Counted from the first letter of the stretch, positions 1 through 11,964 are shown. The stretch: 64,000 nucleotides of DNA from Tolypeutes matacus (GCA_026826555.1 JAKSZT010053883.1:26581119-26645118); one strand, 5' to 3'. Notes: generated by a model not told the origin, from the sequence alone. Numbers and translations are program-made.

Positions 1-1735
1 GTGATGTATGTCTTTTGATATGTTGTTGGATTTGATTCACAAGTATTTTGTTGAGAATTTTTGCATATATGTTCATTAGAGAGATTGGTCTGTAATTTTC
101 TTTTCTTGTGGAATCTTTATCTGGCTTTGGTATTAGGGTGATTTTGGCTTCATAAAATGTGTTGGGTAATTTTCCCTTCTCATCAATTTTTTGGAAGAGT
201 TTAAACAGGATTGGTGTTACTTCTTTTTGAAATGCTTGGTAGAATTCACCTGTGAAGACATCTGGTCCTGGACTTTTCTTTTTGGGAGATTTTTGATGAT
301 GGATTCAATCTCTTTAATTGTGATTGGTTTGTTAAGTTCTTGTATTTCTTGTAGTGTCAGTGTAGGTTGGTTGCGTGTTTCTAGAAATTTGTCCATTTCA
401 TTTAGGTTGTCTAGTCAGTTGGCATATAGTTTCTCATAATATCCTCTTATGATTCTTTTTATTTCTGTGAGGTCATTTGTAATTTCCCCCCTTTCATTTC
501 TGATTGTATTTATTTGCATCTTCTCTCTTTTTTCCTTTGTTAGTCTAGCGAGGGATTTGTCAATTTTAGTGATCTTCTCAAAGAACCAGGTTTTGGTTTT
601 GTTGATTTTCTCTATTGTTTTTCTGTTCTCACTTTCATTTATTTCTGCTCTAATCTTTATTATTTCTTTCCTTCTGCTTGCTTTGGGATTGGTTTGCTGT
701 TCTTTTTCTAGTTTCTCAAGTTGTTCAGTTAAATCTTTGAGTTTAGCTCTTTCTTGTTTTTTAATATAGGCATTTAGGGCTCTAAATTTCCCTCTCAAGA
801 CTGCCTTCGCTATATCCCATAAGTTTTTTTTTTTTTTTTTTTTTTTTAAACTAACAAAAGGATGATGATGGATATCCCATAAGTTTTGATACGTTGTGTT
901 CTCATTTTCATTTGTCTCAATATATTTACTGATTTCACTTGCAATTTCTTCTTTGACCCACCGTATATTTAGGAGTGTGTTGTTCAGTCTCCACACATTT
1001 GCAAATTTACTTTTTCCCTGTCTGTTACTGATTTCTAGTTTCATTCCATTATGATCTGAGAAGGTATTTGTATAACTTCAATCTTTTATATTTATTGAGA
1101 GCTGAATTGTGACCTAACATGTGGTCTATCCTGGAGAAAGATCCATGGGCACTTGAGAAGAATGTATAACCCGCTGAGTTTGGATGCAGTGTTCTGTATA
1201 TGTCTGTTAGGTCTAATTTGTTTATCATATTGTTCAAGTTCCCTGTTTCCTTGTTGATCTTGTCTAGTTGTTCTATCTAATGATGTGAGAGGGGTGTTGA
1301 AGTCTCCAACAATTATTGTAGAAATGTCTATTTCTCCCTTCAGTTTTGCCAGAGTTTGTCTCATATATTTTGGGGCACCCTGGTTAGCTGCATAGATATT
1401 TATGACTGTTACAGCTTCCTGGAGGATCGTCCCTTTTATTAATATATAATGGCCTTCCGTATCTCTTATCACTTTTTTGTATTTAAAGTCTGTTTTGTCT
1501 GGTATTAGTATAGCTACCCCTGCTCTTTTCTGTTTACCTTTCACCTGGAATATCTTTTTCCAACCTTTTCCTTTCGCCCGTTTGTATCCCTGGGTCTGAG
1601 GTGAGTTTCTTGTAAGCAGCATATGGATGGCTCATGTTTTTTTATCCATTCTGTCAGCCTGTATCTTTTGATTGGGGAATTTAATCCATTCACATTCAAT
1701 GATATTACTGAAAATGCACTATTTAATTCCTCCAT
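1..1735 (-). pseudogene. L1 ORF2 remnant (endonuclease to start of RT)
   Basis: Translation from the ATG at 1735 begins with the L1 endonuclease signature (SVISLNVNGLNSPIKRYRL, then CCLQETHLRP) and later GDFNTPL. The frame then breaks several times; surviving pieces end near 1541, 1092, 1049 and 415. Toward the window start the SPGPD and FTGEFYQAF region just upstream of the RT core can be read. A short retro-insertion at 828-871 further disrupts it. ORF2p would supply the endonuclease and reverse transcriptase that drive L1, SINE and retrocopy insertion; this copy cannot. Confidence 0.93.
828..871 (-). repeat. Tiny retro-insertion inside L1 ORF2 (24 nt plus poly-A)
   Basis: The L1 sequence ATATCCCATAAGTTTT occurs at 812-827 and again at 872-887. 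Between the copies lie about 20 T and then 24 nt of unrelated sequence, i.e. on the minus strand a 24-nt body followed by poly-A. Target duplication plus poly-A is the hallmark of L1-machinery insertion. The source cannot be named from 24 nt. Confidence 0.85.
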
Positions 1736-1859
1736 TGTATTCTTTGGTTTTCATGTGTCATCTTGTTTTTGTCTCTCTTTCTCCTCTTTTGGTTATCCTT
1801 TCTGCTTTTCTTTCTTCTATACTCTCCTCCAAGCCTCTCTCTCCTGTCTTTTCTTTCAA

Positions 1860-2803
1860 GTTCTAAGGCTTCCTTTAATATTTCCTGAAATGGTGGATTC
1901 TTTTTTGCAATCTCTCTTAGTTTCTGTTTGTTTGTGAATACTTTATACTCATCTTCATATGTGAAGGACAGTTTTGCTGGATAAAGAATTCTCGGCTGGC
2001 AGTTTTTCTCTTTCAGTGTCCTAATTGTATCATACCACTGTCTTCTCGCCTCCATGGTTTCTGAAGAGGAATCTGCACCAAGTCTTACTGGACGTCCTTT
2101 GTACATGATCGTTTGCTTTTCTCTTGCTGCTCTGAGAATTTTCTCTTTATCTTTTACATTTGACATTCTGAATAGTATGTGTCTTGGCATAGGTCTATTT
2201 GGATTTATTCTCATTTGGGTACGGTGTGCTTCTTGGACATGTAAGTTCATTTCTTTAATTAGAGTTGGGAAATTTTCAGCTATTATTTCCTCAAATACTC
2301 TTTCTGCCCCTTTTCCTTTCTCTTCCCCTTCTGGAACTTCCATGACACTTATGTTGTTGTGTTTTGTGTTGTCATTCAACTCTGAGCCCCTGCTCAATTT
2401 TTTCCATTCTTTTCTCTCTCTGTTCTTTTCTCTCTTCAGTTTTAGCTGCTCTGTCTTCGGTATCACTTATTCTTTCTTCTATCATTTCGAGTCTGCTGTT
2501 GTATGCCTCAAATGTGTTTTTGACTTCACCTATTGTGTCTTTCATTCTCATGAACTCCGTTACTTTTCTGTTCAGGATTTCAAATTCTTCTTTGCATTCT
2601 CTCAATGTCTTCTTGATGTCATTTATCTCTTTAACTATATTGTCTTTCATCTCATTAATTTGACTTTGGAAATTTGTGCTCATCTTACTGGTTAGTTCTC
2701 TCAAATAACACATGTGTTCTGGGACTTTCCTGTATTCCTTTTCTTGGACCATGTCTTCTATTGTCTTAGTATCGCTCATAATTTTTTGCTGGTACTCAGG
2801 CAT
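1860..2803 (-). pseudogene. L1 ORF1 remnant (RNA-binding chaperone)
   Basis: The ATG at 2803 opens a coiled-coil-rich N-terminus (MSTNFQSQINEMKDNIVKEI), followed by charged ERKEQREKRMEKIEQGL and the RNA-binding region with ILRAAREKQTIMYKGRPVRL and a C-terminal PRILYPAKLSF. Near 2375 this copy reads CAACTCTGAGCCC where the L1 at about 36716 has CAACTCTCTGAGCCC; the missing CT shifts the frame. ORF1p normally coats L1 RNA as a trimer; this copy would end shortly after the coiled coil. Confidence 0.93.
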
Positions 2804-3938
2804 CTGGTTAGGTTGTATTTTACTTAGATGCTCTATCTCTTTCTCTTTTATAGGGTTTTACTGGCAGGAGGCTGTGAGTTACCACAGCTCTTTGATTTTT
2901 GGCTCAACCTTGATTGTTAGGATTGTCCTGCTGGTTGCTCAAAACTAGGCACTGGACCCAGTAATTGGTTGTAGAGTAACTTCCTAGGGCATTGGGCAGG
3001 GAGGCTATAGAGGCCAGGAAAAGCCTCTCCTATTGATTTTTAATTTTCTTATGTGCACTTCCTTGGTCTGCCAGGAGATGACACTTGTTGGTGCTTTCAA
3101 TTCAATGCCTGGTCGGAGCGTATTTGTTGTGACACAGACCAGATCAATGTGATAGAGCTTCCTGTCTGGGGGCTAAGAGCCCTGTAATTCAAACTTTCTT
3201 AGACAGTTCTCCAGACTTCTCTGGTAGTGCCCCTCTTTTCCCAGCTAGGAAATATTTCCACTCCCTTCTGAATCCTCAACAATCAGTCCCTGTTAGTAGA
3301 GGAGGAGATTGGGAGGTTTGTATATCTTTAACCCCTTGTAGGCTCCAAGGCAAACAATGGCGCAGGCCCACCCAGACTGGAAGGGCTCTAGGGACAGGGC
3401 AGACCCAACCTGCGAGTCAAAAGTAGGGTCAGCCCCAGGTTCTCTCTCCCTTCTCCTGTGGACTCCTCAACAATTAGTCCAGGCTAGAAGAGAGGGAGGT
3501 TGCGAGGGTCGGATTTCTCCAGTCCTTCCTAGGCTCCCAGGGCAAACCGCCGTGTGGAAGGGTTTGTGGGGCTCCGCAGCCCGAAGCTACGGGTCAGAAC
3601 CTGAGTCAGCCTAAGGCTGTGTCCCTCTCTCTCCCCTTTCCTGGGGTGGCAGTTCCCTGGAGCCCCCTTTGTCTGTAGTTGCAGGCCCAGAGACCCGAGA
3701 ATTCTAAAGAGTGTGGGGGAGGGTGTTTGCGGCAGCTTCCCCTGCTGGTTCCAACTCACGGTTCTGTGGTCGCGATTTCCCTCTTCTGTCCCTCTCTCCT
3801 CTGGGTGGTGTGCAGCCTTCACCTGCTGATCTAAACCCTAGAAGATCTTTTTCAGGGCTGTTTCAGCCTGTCCTCTAGCTATTTTTCTGGAGAAGAGATT
3901 CCCGTGTCTTACTAGTCCGCCATCTTCTCGTAAGTCCC
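2804..3938 (-). promoter_or_regulatory. L1 5'UTR / internal promoter region
   Basis: About 1.1 kb of non-coding sequence lies between the L1 5' end and ORF1 and matches 37142-38275 closely by eye, with related copies on the plus strand at 48954-49929 and 50136-51308. Full-length L1s carry their own promoter here. The region is relatively GC-rich with scattered CpG (e.g. around 3540-3600). Whether it still has promoter activity cannot be told from sequence. Confidence 0.75.
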
Positions 3939-3944
3939 CTTTAG

Positions 3945-4060
3945 TTCCCATTTTACAGACAAAATTCAGAAGCTAAGTTGCCCAAGATGATACATAGCTA
4001 GTGACAGCAGAGCTGGGAATCAGCCCCAAGACTTTGAGGCCTACCTCTTTTTCATGACTC
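3945..4060 (-). repeat. MIR SINE fragment
   Basis: The segment reads CCATTTTACAGAC, then AAGTTGCCCAAGATGATACA, CTAGTGACAGCAGAGCTGGGA and cagccc, which is the MIR core/3' pattern in reverse orientation. Its left part is cut by the L1 5' end at 3938. Confidence 0.75.
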
Positions 4061-4279
4061 TATATGGTTTTAAAAACAACAAAAACCCACAGTCTCAGCG
4101 GCTATCCTTTAGGAGGTGTGTGTGCCTGCACGTGGCTGTGACTGGAAGGACTCACAGTGCTAGTAATGTTGTTTCCTGATAATTTTGAAAATTTATCAAG
4201 CTGCTCACTTAAGATATCAACACATTCCTCTATGTGTATTTCAATTAAAAGATGTGTTTGTTTTTTAATCATAGAAACC

Positions 4280-4420
4280 TGTGTTTGAATTTCACCTCTG
4301 CCTCTGAACTTATCATGTAACATGAGGTAGTGATTCTTTGAGGCTGTTTCCTCTATACATTGGGGATATTATTACCAACCTCACTGGGTGGGTAGGAGGA
4401 TGAACAGGGACACATGCCAC
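4280..4420 (+). repeat. MIR SINE fragment
   Basis: TTTGAATTTCACCTCTGCC, then a degenerate control region, GTTTCCTC, and CATTGGGGATATTATTACC with CCTCACTGGGTGGG follow the usual MIR order (specific-tRNA-head remnant, core, 3' part). Confidence 0.7.
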
Positions 4421-4519
4421 AAATTACAGTTCTTGTCTAACCCTGCATCGTCTCAGCATTTGTCCGAGTTTCTCATCTGACACCTCTCACATGGCACCCT
4501 GTACTAGTATGTAGTTTTT

Positions 4520-4594
4520 TTGTTTGTTTGTTTGTTTTTTAAATATTTTAAAAGATGCTTAGATTACATAAATGTTACACAAAACTTACAAGGA
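4520..4594 (-). repeat. Short retro-insertion, about 75 bp
   Basis: ATGTAGTTTTT occurs at 4509-4519 and at 4595-4605. The 75 bp between begins with a T-rich tract containing TTTG repeats (antisense A-rich tail) and then a body of about 45 nt. An 11-bp duplication and an A-rich tail indicate L1-type retroposition of a severely 5'-truncated template. The body resembles a common xenarthran repeat end, but I cannot name it. Confidence 0.7.
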
Positions 4595-4689
4595 ATGTAG
4601 TTTTTGCATGTATATTCATTTCTGCCTTCCAACTACATTACATAGCCACAATGTAAATTGGTGATTCTGCTCAAGTGTCAGATAGCCAT

Positions 4690-4860
4690 GAGTTCAAATC
4701 CTGCCTTTGCTACTTACTATATGTGTGTCCTGGTGCAAGATATAACATGAGTCTCAGTTTCTTTATCAGTAAAGGTTATGGATAAGAACATAGGGCTGCA
4801 GAAGGAGTAAGTCAGATGATGTTATAAGGCCTTAGCTCAAGGTCTGTCACATATAAGTGA
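4690..4860 (+). repeat. MIR SINE fragment
   Basis: GAGTTCAAATCCTGCCTTTGC, TACTTACTATATGTGTG, GTCTCAGTTTCTTTATC and a diverged 3' part follow the MIR consensus order. Confidence 0.75.
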
Positions 4861-5002
4861 GCAAAGGGTGACTATGTTGTAATTATGACACCTCATGAGG
4901 ACAAGGTTCGCTTTAAGCATTTCCAGAAACAAACACATCGATCAGAACCAGCATAGGATAGGAGAAAAATCCAACCCTGCAGATAGCAGCAGAAAGAGCA
5001 GG

Positions 5003-5165
5003 CACTTTGGAGTCATTCAGATGCAAGATCAAATCCCAGCTCTGCCAATTACTTGCTATGTAACCCAGGGCAAGCAACAAGCCCTTTGGACTTCAGTTTC
5101 CACAACTGCAAAAGGAGGAATAAAAATGTGGGTCTTACAGAGTTGTTGTGAATGCCAGTGACAAA
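5003..5165 (+). repeat. MIR SINE fragment
   Basis: GATCAAATCCCAGCTCTGCC, ACTTGCTATGTAACCCAGGG, CTTCAGTTTCCACAACTGC and GGGTCTTACAGAGTTGTTGT match MIR in order; this is the best preserved MIR in the first 15 kb. Confidence 0.85.
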
Positions 5166-6300
5166 ACTGACAGCCTGGTGTGCAAGATGGTAGCTGATTG
5201 CCCAGGTGTGCCAGGCTTTGACGAATAGGCATTAATTGGACACATAAGAAACTGAGCAGAGGCTGGCAGAAAAAAACCAAAACAAAAAAAACCACACCTT
5301 TGGTTTTGACCTTCAGGAATATCCAACCCCAAAATAGAGAGAAAAATAAGGTTATTTAAATAACATAAACTCAAGTATTCTAGATGTTTTAAACATTATC
5401 CTGTTGATGGCAAAAGCAGGTATGCTTTCAAATGTTTACTTTAGTTGAAAATGACAAGTTTTAAAAGGAAACAGATGATTTCAGTTATGTCAACATAAAA
5501 TATAAAATACTGAGTTATGTGGCTATAAAAGGAAGAATTAGTGGGAAAAAAACAAACATTACAGAGCAGATACTAACTCCAGGTTAGGGATTTTCCATTA
5601 AAGATTGCAAATATCTGCCAATGGGAGCCAAGCAAGCAATGCAAATAAATGAAGTGGGCCAAAGTAAACTACAGGCAACAAAAGTGACTATGCAGAGGAC
5701 AGTAGAGGACCTGGACCATGTAAGGTGGTGGCACCACTCAGCTGCAGTTGACTGCTGCCATGCCAGAATGGAGGCCAGTGCTGCCAGATCTTTCATTCTC
5801 AAGAGAAACTGGAGCTTGGGATTTCTAAGCAAAATTTCCCAAATGGAAACACTGTGTGGCCAACTTATTATTTTGAAAGCTAATAAATCAAAGGAACAGA
5901 TGAGCATTTATTCTGCATTTTCTATTACTTTATAGAAGTATTTCAGCTAATAAATGAAAAAGGAATGATACAATCAGAACATCACCAATTTGGCTCTAAT
6001 GAAATAATAGATCTAGGTACCAAAGAGCAATGGCTATGAACACCACAAAAAGACAAGCAGACATCATGTGCCTCATAACAAAGAGTAAAGCACCATCTCT
6101 GAAACAGTCTGGTCTCCCCAAAATCAAAACCTAATCTGATTAAGTCTGTGGATCAAAATACCAATATTTAGCAAACAAAGAGGATAGAGGAAGACATTAA
6201 ATATACCATAGGGATATAATAAAAAAATTTCCTGGATGAAGTATACTCTCAAGATAAACATCCCAGTTTCTTCCACAAAAAAGCTGCAAGAAAAAGGTGG

Positions 6301-6510
6301 GGGGGAGGCGCGATGTAATTCAAGTGGTTAAGTGCCTGCTTCTCACATACGAGATCCCAGGTTTGATCCTGGTGCATCCTAAAAACAAAAAAAAAACAAA
6401 CAAAGAAACCAACTCAGGGGAGCTGATGCAGCTCAGTGGCTGAGTGCCAGCTTCCCATATACAAGGTCCTGGGTTCAATCCCTGACCCCAATACCTTAAA
6501 AAAAAGGGGG
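6301..6510 (+). mobile_element. Dimeric DAS-type SINE
   Basis: Two tRNA-like monomers in the same orientation. Monomer 1 (about 6301-6390) has a degenerate A-box region (AATTCAAGTGGTTAAGTGCC) and B-box GGTTTGATCC. An A-rich AAAC-type linker ending CCAACTCAGG leads to monomer 2 (about 6416-6500), GGGGAGCTGATGCAGCTCAG with B-box GGGTTCAATCC and an A-rich tail. The same order and linker recur at 12458-12700 and, inverted, at 42048-42276. Confidence 0.8.
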
Positions 6511-7103
6511 AGGGGGTTGGGGGATGGGGGACCTATAAATTAAGAGAGACTGAGGGGGAAAAAAAAAAAAAAGACTAAGGCAGAGAGAATATTAAAAGAA
6601 ATAATGGCTGAAAATGTCCCAAATTTAACAGAAGACATGAATACACACATCTAAGATACTCAGCAAACAAAATAAATCCAAATGCCAAAGATAAAGAGAA
6701 AATGCTGAAAGCCACATGAGAAAAGCAATGTGTTGTACAAGGGGGCCTCAATAAGATTAAATGCCAATTTCTCATCAGGAACTATGGAGGCAAAAGGCGG
6801 TGGGATGACATACTTCGCTGAAAACAAAAAATTGCCACCAATGAATTCTATACGTGGCAAAATCATCTTTTAAAAATGAAAGCGAGATACACATGGCTGT
6901 GGCTCTGTCCTACCTCTGGCAGAGGAGAAAAGTGGGAGAAGCTTCTTCAGTCCCTGGGGCAATGCAGGCAGCTTCAGCCTCTACAGCTTACAGTACCAAC
7001 TACATCCTCGGCTCCTACTACACAACCAGCAAGGAAGAAATGGCAAGAAAACCCTAAACTAAAGAGAGAAACTACACCCATAATAAATACATCTAGTAAG
7101 CCA

Positions 7104-8035
7104 ATGCCAAGACACCAACAAAAAATTACAATCCATACAAGAAACAGGAAGATATTGCACAGTCCAAAGGAACAAGATAAGCCTCCAGATGACATAAAGG
7201 AGTTGAGACAACTAATCACAGATGTTCAAACAAATATCCTTAATAAATTCAATGAGATGGTTAAAGAGATTTAGGATATTAAGAAGATGCTGGGTGAGCA
7301 CAAAGAAGAATTTTAAAGCAAACACAGAAAAATAGTAGATCTTATGGGAATGAAAGGCACAATAAATAAAAATACACTGGAGGAATATAACAACAGAGTT
7401 GAGGAGGCAGAAGAAGGGATCAGTGAGCTTGAAGACATGGCCTCTGAAAGCGAACATACCGAAGAACAGATAAAGAAAAGAATGGAAAAAATTGAACAGG
7501 GTCTCAGGGAACTAAATGACGGCAAGAGACGTGAAAACATATATGTCATGGGTGTCCCAGAAGGAGAAGAGAAGAGAAAAGGGGCAGAAGGAATATTTGA
7601 ATAAATAATGGTGGAAAATTTCCCAACCCTATTGAAGGACATAGATATCCATATCCAAGAAGCACAATGTACACCAATCCAAATAAATCCAAGTAGACCA
7701 ACTCTGAGACACATACTAATCAGAATGTCAAATGACAAAGACAGAGAATTCTGAGACCAGCAAGAGAAAAGCAATGCATAACATTTAAGGGATTCCCAAT
7801 AAGATTAAGTGCTGATTTCTCCTCAGAAACCATGGCAGCAAGAAGGCAGTGGTATGATATATTTAAGATACTGCAAGAGAAAAACTGCCAGCCAAGAATC
7901 TTATATCCGGCAAGTATGTCTTTCAAAAATGAGGGTGAGTTTAGAATATTCACAGAAAAACAGAAACAGAGAGTTTGTAATCAAGAGACTGGCTTTGCAG
8001 GAAATACTAAAGGGAGTACTACAGCCTGAAAAGAA
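7104..8035 (+). pseudogene. L1 ORF1 remnant
   Basis: ATG at 7104 opens MPRHQQKITIHTR, then ELRQLITDVQTNILNKFNEM (coiled-coil start). A stop at 7272-7274 ends the first frame. Later fragments include RMEKIEQGLRELND and NIYVMGVPEGEEKRKGAEGI, then REKNCQPRILYPA-like text near 7890. The order is that of L1 ORF1p, with at least three frame breaks. Confidence 0.88.
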
Positions 8036-8131
8036 AGGAGAGAGGGGCTTGGAAGAGAGTCTAGAAATGAAAATTATATCAGTAAAAGTAACTGAAAATG
8101 TCAAAAGAGTGGTGAAAATAAAATATGACAA

Positions 8132-8231
8132 GGGGTCGGATGTAGCTCAACTGGTTGGGCGTCCGTCTCCCATATGGAGGGACCCGGGTTCGATTCCCAG
8201 GACCTCCCGGTAAAAAAAAAAAAAAAAAAAA
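8132..8231 (+). mobile_element. DAS SINE monomer
   Basis: GGGTCGGATGTAGCTCAACT (A-box region), CCATATGGAGGGACCCGG, B-box GGTTCGATTCC and CCTCCCGGT followed by about 20 A. This is a short tRNA-related SINE with no long 3' body. It lies between L1 ORF1 and ORF2 remnants of the host L1. Confidence 0.92.
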
Positions 8232-8284
8232 GACAGATAAAACCCAAAGGTCAAAATGGGTGAAGTAGGAACTGCCTTTACAGT

Positions 8285-9158
8285 AATAACATTAATGTTA
8301 ATGGATTTAACCCCCTAATCAAAAGACATATATTGGCAGAATGATAAGAAAATATGAACCACCTCCATGCTGTCTACAAGAGACCACCTTAGACCCAATG
8401 ATACCAATAGACTGAATGTGAACGACTGGAAAAAAATATTCCATGCATGCCATAACCACACACACAAAAACAAACAAACAAACAAAAAAGCTAGAGTAGC
8501 TATACTTATATCAGATGAAATAGACTTTAAATACAAAACTGTTATTAGAGACAAGGAACGACATTATATATTAATAAAAGGGGCAATTCAGCAGGAAGAA
8601 ATAACAATCATAAATATATATGCACTTAACCAGGATGCCCCAAATTATATAAAGCAAACACTGGCAAAACTGAATGGAGAAATAGATGTCTCTATAATAA
8701 TAGTTGGAGACTTCAATACACCATTCTCAGAACTGGACAGAACATAAGGGCAGAGGCTTAATAAAGAAACAGCTTGAATAATGTGATAAATGGACAGAAA
8801 TAAAAGAGATCATAAGAGGATACCATGAAAAACTGTATGCCACCAAACTAGACAATGCAGATGAAATGGAAAAGTTTCTAGGAAAGCATGAACAATCTAC
8901 AACGATCCTAGAAGAAATAGAAGAGCTTAACAAACCAATCACAAGTAAAGAGATTCAGTCATCAAACAACTCCCCAAAATGAAAAGCCCAGGACCAGATG
9001 GTTTCACAGGTGAGTTCTACCAAGCATTCAAAGATTTAATACCAATCTTACTCAAAGTTTTCCAAAATGTTCATCAAAGACTAAATATCATTAAGATGTC
9101 AATTATACCCAAATTGATACACAAATTCAATGCAATTCAGATAAAAATTCCACCAGCA

Positions 9159-9189
<31 letters not shown>

Positions 9190-10545
9190 AATGGAAAAGC
9201 CAACTATCAAATTTATTTGGAAGGGTAAGGGGCCCCAAACAGCCAAAAACATCTTTAAAAAGAGAAGTGAAGTTGGCGGACTCCCATTTCTGGACTTTAA
9301 ATCATATTATCTAGCTAGTGGTAAAAACAGTACTGGCATAAAGGTAAGACGCAGACCAATGGAACTGAATTGATATTTCAGAAATAGACTCTAACACCTA
9401 TGGTCAAGTGATTTTTGATAAGGCCGTCAAATTCACCCAGCTGGGGCAGAAGAGTCTTCAACAAATGCTGCTGGGAGAACTGGATATCCATATCCAAACA
9501 AAAGAAAGACGCCTATCTCACACCTTATATAAAAATTAACCCAAAATGGATCAAAGACCTAAATATTAAAAAAGCTAGAACCATAAATCTCCTAGAAGAA
9601 AATGTCTTCAAGACCTGGTGGTGGGGAGGGTCGGATGTGGCTCAACTGGTTGGGCGTCCGTCTCCCATATGGAGGGACCCGGGTTCGATCACCGGGACCT
9701 CCCGGTAAAAAAAAAAAAAAAAAAAAGACCTGGTGGTGGTGGTGGATTCTTAAACCTTACACCAAAAGCATGAGCAACAAAAGAAAACATGGATAAATGG
9801 GACCTCCTCAAACTTAAACACTTTTGTGAGTCAAAGAAGTCAAGAAGGTGAAAAGGCAGCCCACTCAATGGGAAAAAAAATATTTGGAAACCACATATCC
9901 GAAAAGGGTTTGATTTCTATTCTATATAAAGAGATCACAAAACTCAATAATAAAAGAGCAAGCAATCCAATTTAAAAATGGGCAAAAGACTGACATTTCT
10001 CCAAAGAGGAAATACAAATGGCCAAAAAGCACTTGAAAACATGTTCAACATCACTAGCTATTAGGGAAATACAAATCAAAATGACAATGAGATAAAGATA
10101 TCATGTCACACCACACAGAGTGGCCATTATTAAAAAAAAAACAGAAAACAATAAGTGCTGGAGAGGATGTGGAGAATTAGGAAAACTCCTTCACTGTTGG
10201 CAGGAATGTAAAATGATGCAGCCTCTATGGAAGATAGTTTGGAATTTCTTTAGGAAGCTAAATATAGAACTGCCATATGATTCAGCAATTCCTCTACTAG
10301 GAATATACCCAAAAGAACTGAAAACAGGGATGTGAACAGACATTTGCACACCAATGTTCATAGCGGCGTTATTCACAATTGCCAAAAGATGGGAACAACT
10401 CAAGTGTCCATCAACCAATGAAAGGATAAACAAATTGTGGTATATACATACAATGGAATACTATGCTGCAGTAAGAAGAAATGAAATTGGAAACATATAA
10501 CATGGATCAACCTTGAAGACATTGTGCTAAGTGAAATAAGCTAGA
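8285..10545 (+). pseudogene. L1 ORF2 remnant with RT core deleted
   Basis: Endonuclease text runs to VGDFNTPFSELDRT (about 8740). Sequence then jumps near 8790 to EIKEIIRGYHEKLYA-like text and continues to [16 protein letters not shown] (about 8985-9030). Near 9065 it jumps again, straight to IIKMSIIPKLIHKFNAIQIK, skipping the whole RT catalytic core including the F/Y-A-D-D motif. The C-terminal [18 protein letters not shown] zinc-knuckle-like motif survives near 10155-10210. Confidence 0.88.
9625..9725 (+). mobile_element. DAS SINE monomer with target duplication
   Basis: Same short type as at 8132. AGACCTGGTGGTGG at 9611-9624 is repeated immediately after the A-tail at 9726-9739, a perfect 14-bp duplication. 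It interrupts the C-terminal part of the L1 ORF2 remnant. Confidence 0.95.
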
Positions 10546-11964
10546 CACAAAAGAACAAATATTGCATGGTCTCATTAATATGAACTAAATATGAAGAATA
10601 AATGCATGGAGTTAAAATCTAGAGTATTGGTTATTAGGAGTTAAGAGGAGGGCTGAGAAGGAGTACTGATGTTTTATGTACAAGTTTTAATTAACTGGAC
10701 TGTAAAAGTGTGGAAATGGACAGAGTTAATGGTAACATATTATAGTAAGTACAATTAAAGCAGCTGGTTTATGAATGGGATTGTGGCTGAAAAGGGTAGT
10801 CTAGGGATATAAATGTCAATTGAAAGAAAGCTAGAGTATAATCTAGGGACTGAATAACACAGTAAACTCAGAGGTGGATGAGAATTGTGGTTAACAGTAC
10901 AAATGCAAGAATGTCCTTCTGTGAACTAAAACGGATGTACATCATTACTGAAGGGTGGTGGGAATGTAGAGACATGGGAAAAATACAATTAATGTAACTT
11001 ATGGACTACAGTTAATAGCAATACTGTAATAGTCTTGTATCAATGCCAAAGACATACTGTGTAAATAATAGAAGGGGTATGGAAAAAATTTACACTATGG
11101 ACCCTACTTAGTAGTAACAGTCTGATGATATTATCTCATAATCTGTAACAAATGTTCCATAACTGTGTGGCTGTTTTAAGTTCACAACTTCTCTAATACA
11201 AACATATTTTTAAAAAAATGAAAGCAAGATTAGGACATACCCAGATAAACAAAAGTTGAGTTTGCCACCATTAGACCACTCTCTTAAGAGATGCTAAAGA
11301 GAGGTCTGTAGGTTGAAAGGAAAGAACACTAGACAACAGATCAAAACTGCATGAAGAAATAAGGATCTTCAGTGAGGGCAACGACATGGGTAAATATAAA
11401 TGCCAGTAGTATTGTATTTTTGGTTTGTAATTCTACTTTTTACTTCCTACAAGAAATAAACAGCAAATGCATAAAATGTAATGATAAAATCAGTGATTTT
11501 GGACTCATAATGCATAAACATGCAATTTGTGACAAGAACTACATAAAGGTAGGGGAATGGAGGGATATAGGAACATACCAATTGAAGTTAAATTGGTATC
11601 AAACCAAACAGGATTGTTATAGATTTAGGATGTTAAATTTAAGCCCCATGGTAACCACTAAAAAAAATCAGAGAATATGCCAGCTCATAGAGACAGAAAT
11701 TAGAGTACAGGTTGCCAGGGACAGGGGAAGGGGAGAATGGGAAGTTCATGCATAATGGGTGAGGGTTTCTGTTTGGGGAGAGAGGCAAGTTTTAGTAACA
11801 GAAGGTAGTAAGGGTACCACAATATTGTGGATGTGATTAATCCCACTGAATAGTAAGCTTGGGAGTAGTTGAGATGGGAAAGTTTATGTTGTATATATGC
11901 TCCCACAATTAAAAAAGAAAAAGCAATTAAAGAGACAATAACAACTAAATGCATTAATAAATGA

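Larger units (their letters stand above)
1..3938 (-). mobile_element. L1 retrotransposon, 5' part (continues beyond window start)
   Basis: This is a young-type L1 read right to left: 5'UTR (2804-3938), ORF1 (about 1860-2803) and ORF2 from 1735 to the window edge. The 5' end, antisense of GAAGATGGCGGACTAGTAAG near 3910-3930, matches the 5' end of the full-length L1 at 38275, so this copy was probably full length. It interrupts a MIR that resumes at about 3945. The 3' end and target duplication lie outside the window. Both ORFs are broken, so the copy is dead. Confidence 0.95.
3939..6297. other. AK2 intron 1, non-coding, several old MIRs
   Basis: No exon recognised. I looked for the second AK2 exon (residues following the P-loop GKGTQ) on the minus strand and did not see it. 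The stretch holds MIR-like fragments at about 3945-4060, 4280-4420, 4690-4860 and 5003-5165, and a short retro-insertion at 4520-4594. A 104-residue open frame at 5621-5935 has no recognisable domain and is probably chance. Confidence 0.6.
6891..11212 (+). mobile_element. Older L1 copy nested in the HAL1 element
   Basis: The parts in order are a 5'UTR remnant (6891-7103), ORF1 remnant (7104-8035), ORF2 remnant with large deletions (8285-10545) and 3'UTR (10546-11212). Flanking copies of AAAATGAAAGC-A/G-AGAT mark a slightly decayed target duplication. Two single DAS SINEs (8132-8231, 9625-9725) inserted later. Many stops and deletions make it older than the L1 at 31661-38275. Confidence 0.88.
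6560..11935 (+). mobile_element. HAL1-like half-L1, split by a later L1
   Basis: The left part (about 6560-6890) encodes the C-terminal half of an L1 ORF1 product, degenerate. It stops in TTTTAAAAATGAAAGCGAGAT and resumes at about 11205 with TTTTTAAAAAAATGAAAGCAAG, continuing ORF1 to about 11360. A non-coding part follows (about 11390-11690) and then an L1M-type 3' end (GGTTGCCAGGGACAGGGGA, ATATATGCTCCCACAATT). No ORF2 lies between ORF1 and the 3' end, the defining layout of HAL1. The intervening 6891-11212 is a separate L1. Confidence 0.7.

Noticed and set aside
5621..5935. 104-residue plus-strand frame in AK2 intron 1
   Set aside because: No domain, no splice-consistent context, and one of many chance frames of this size in the window.
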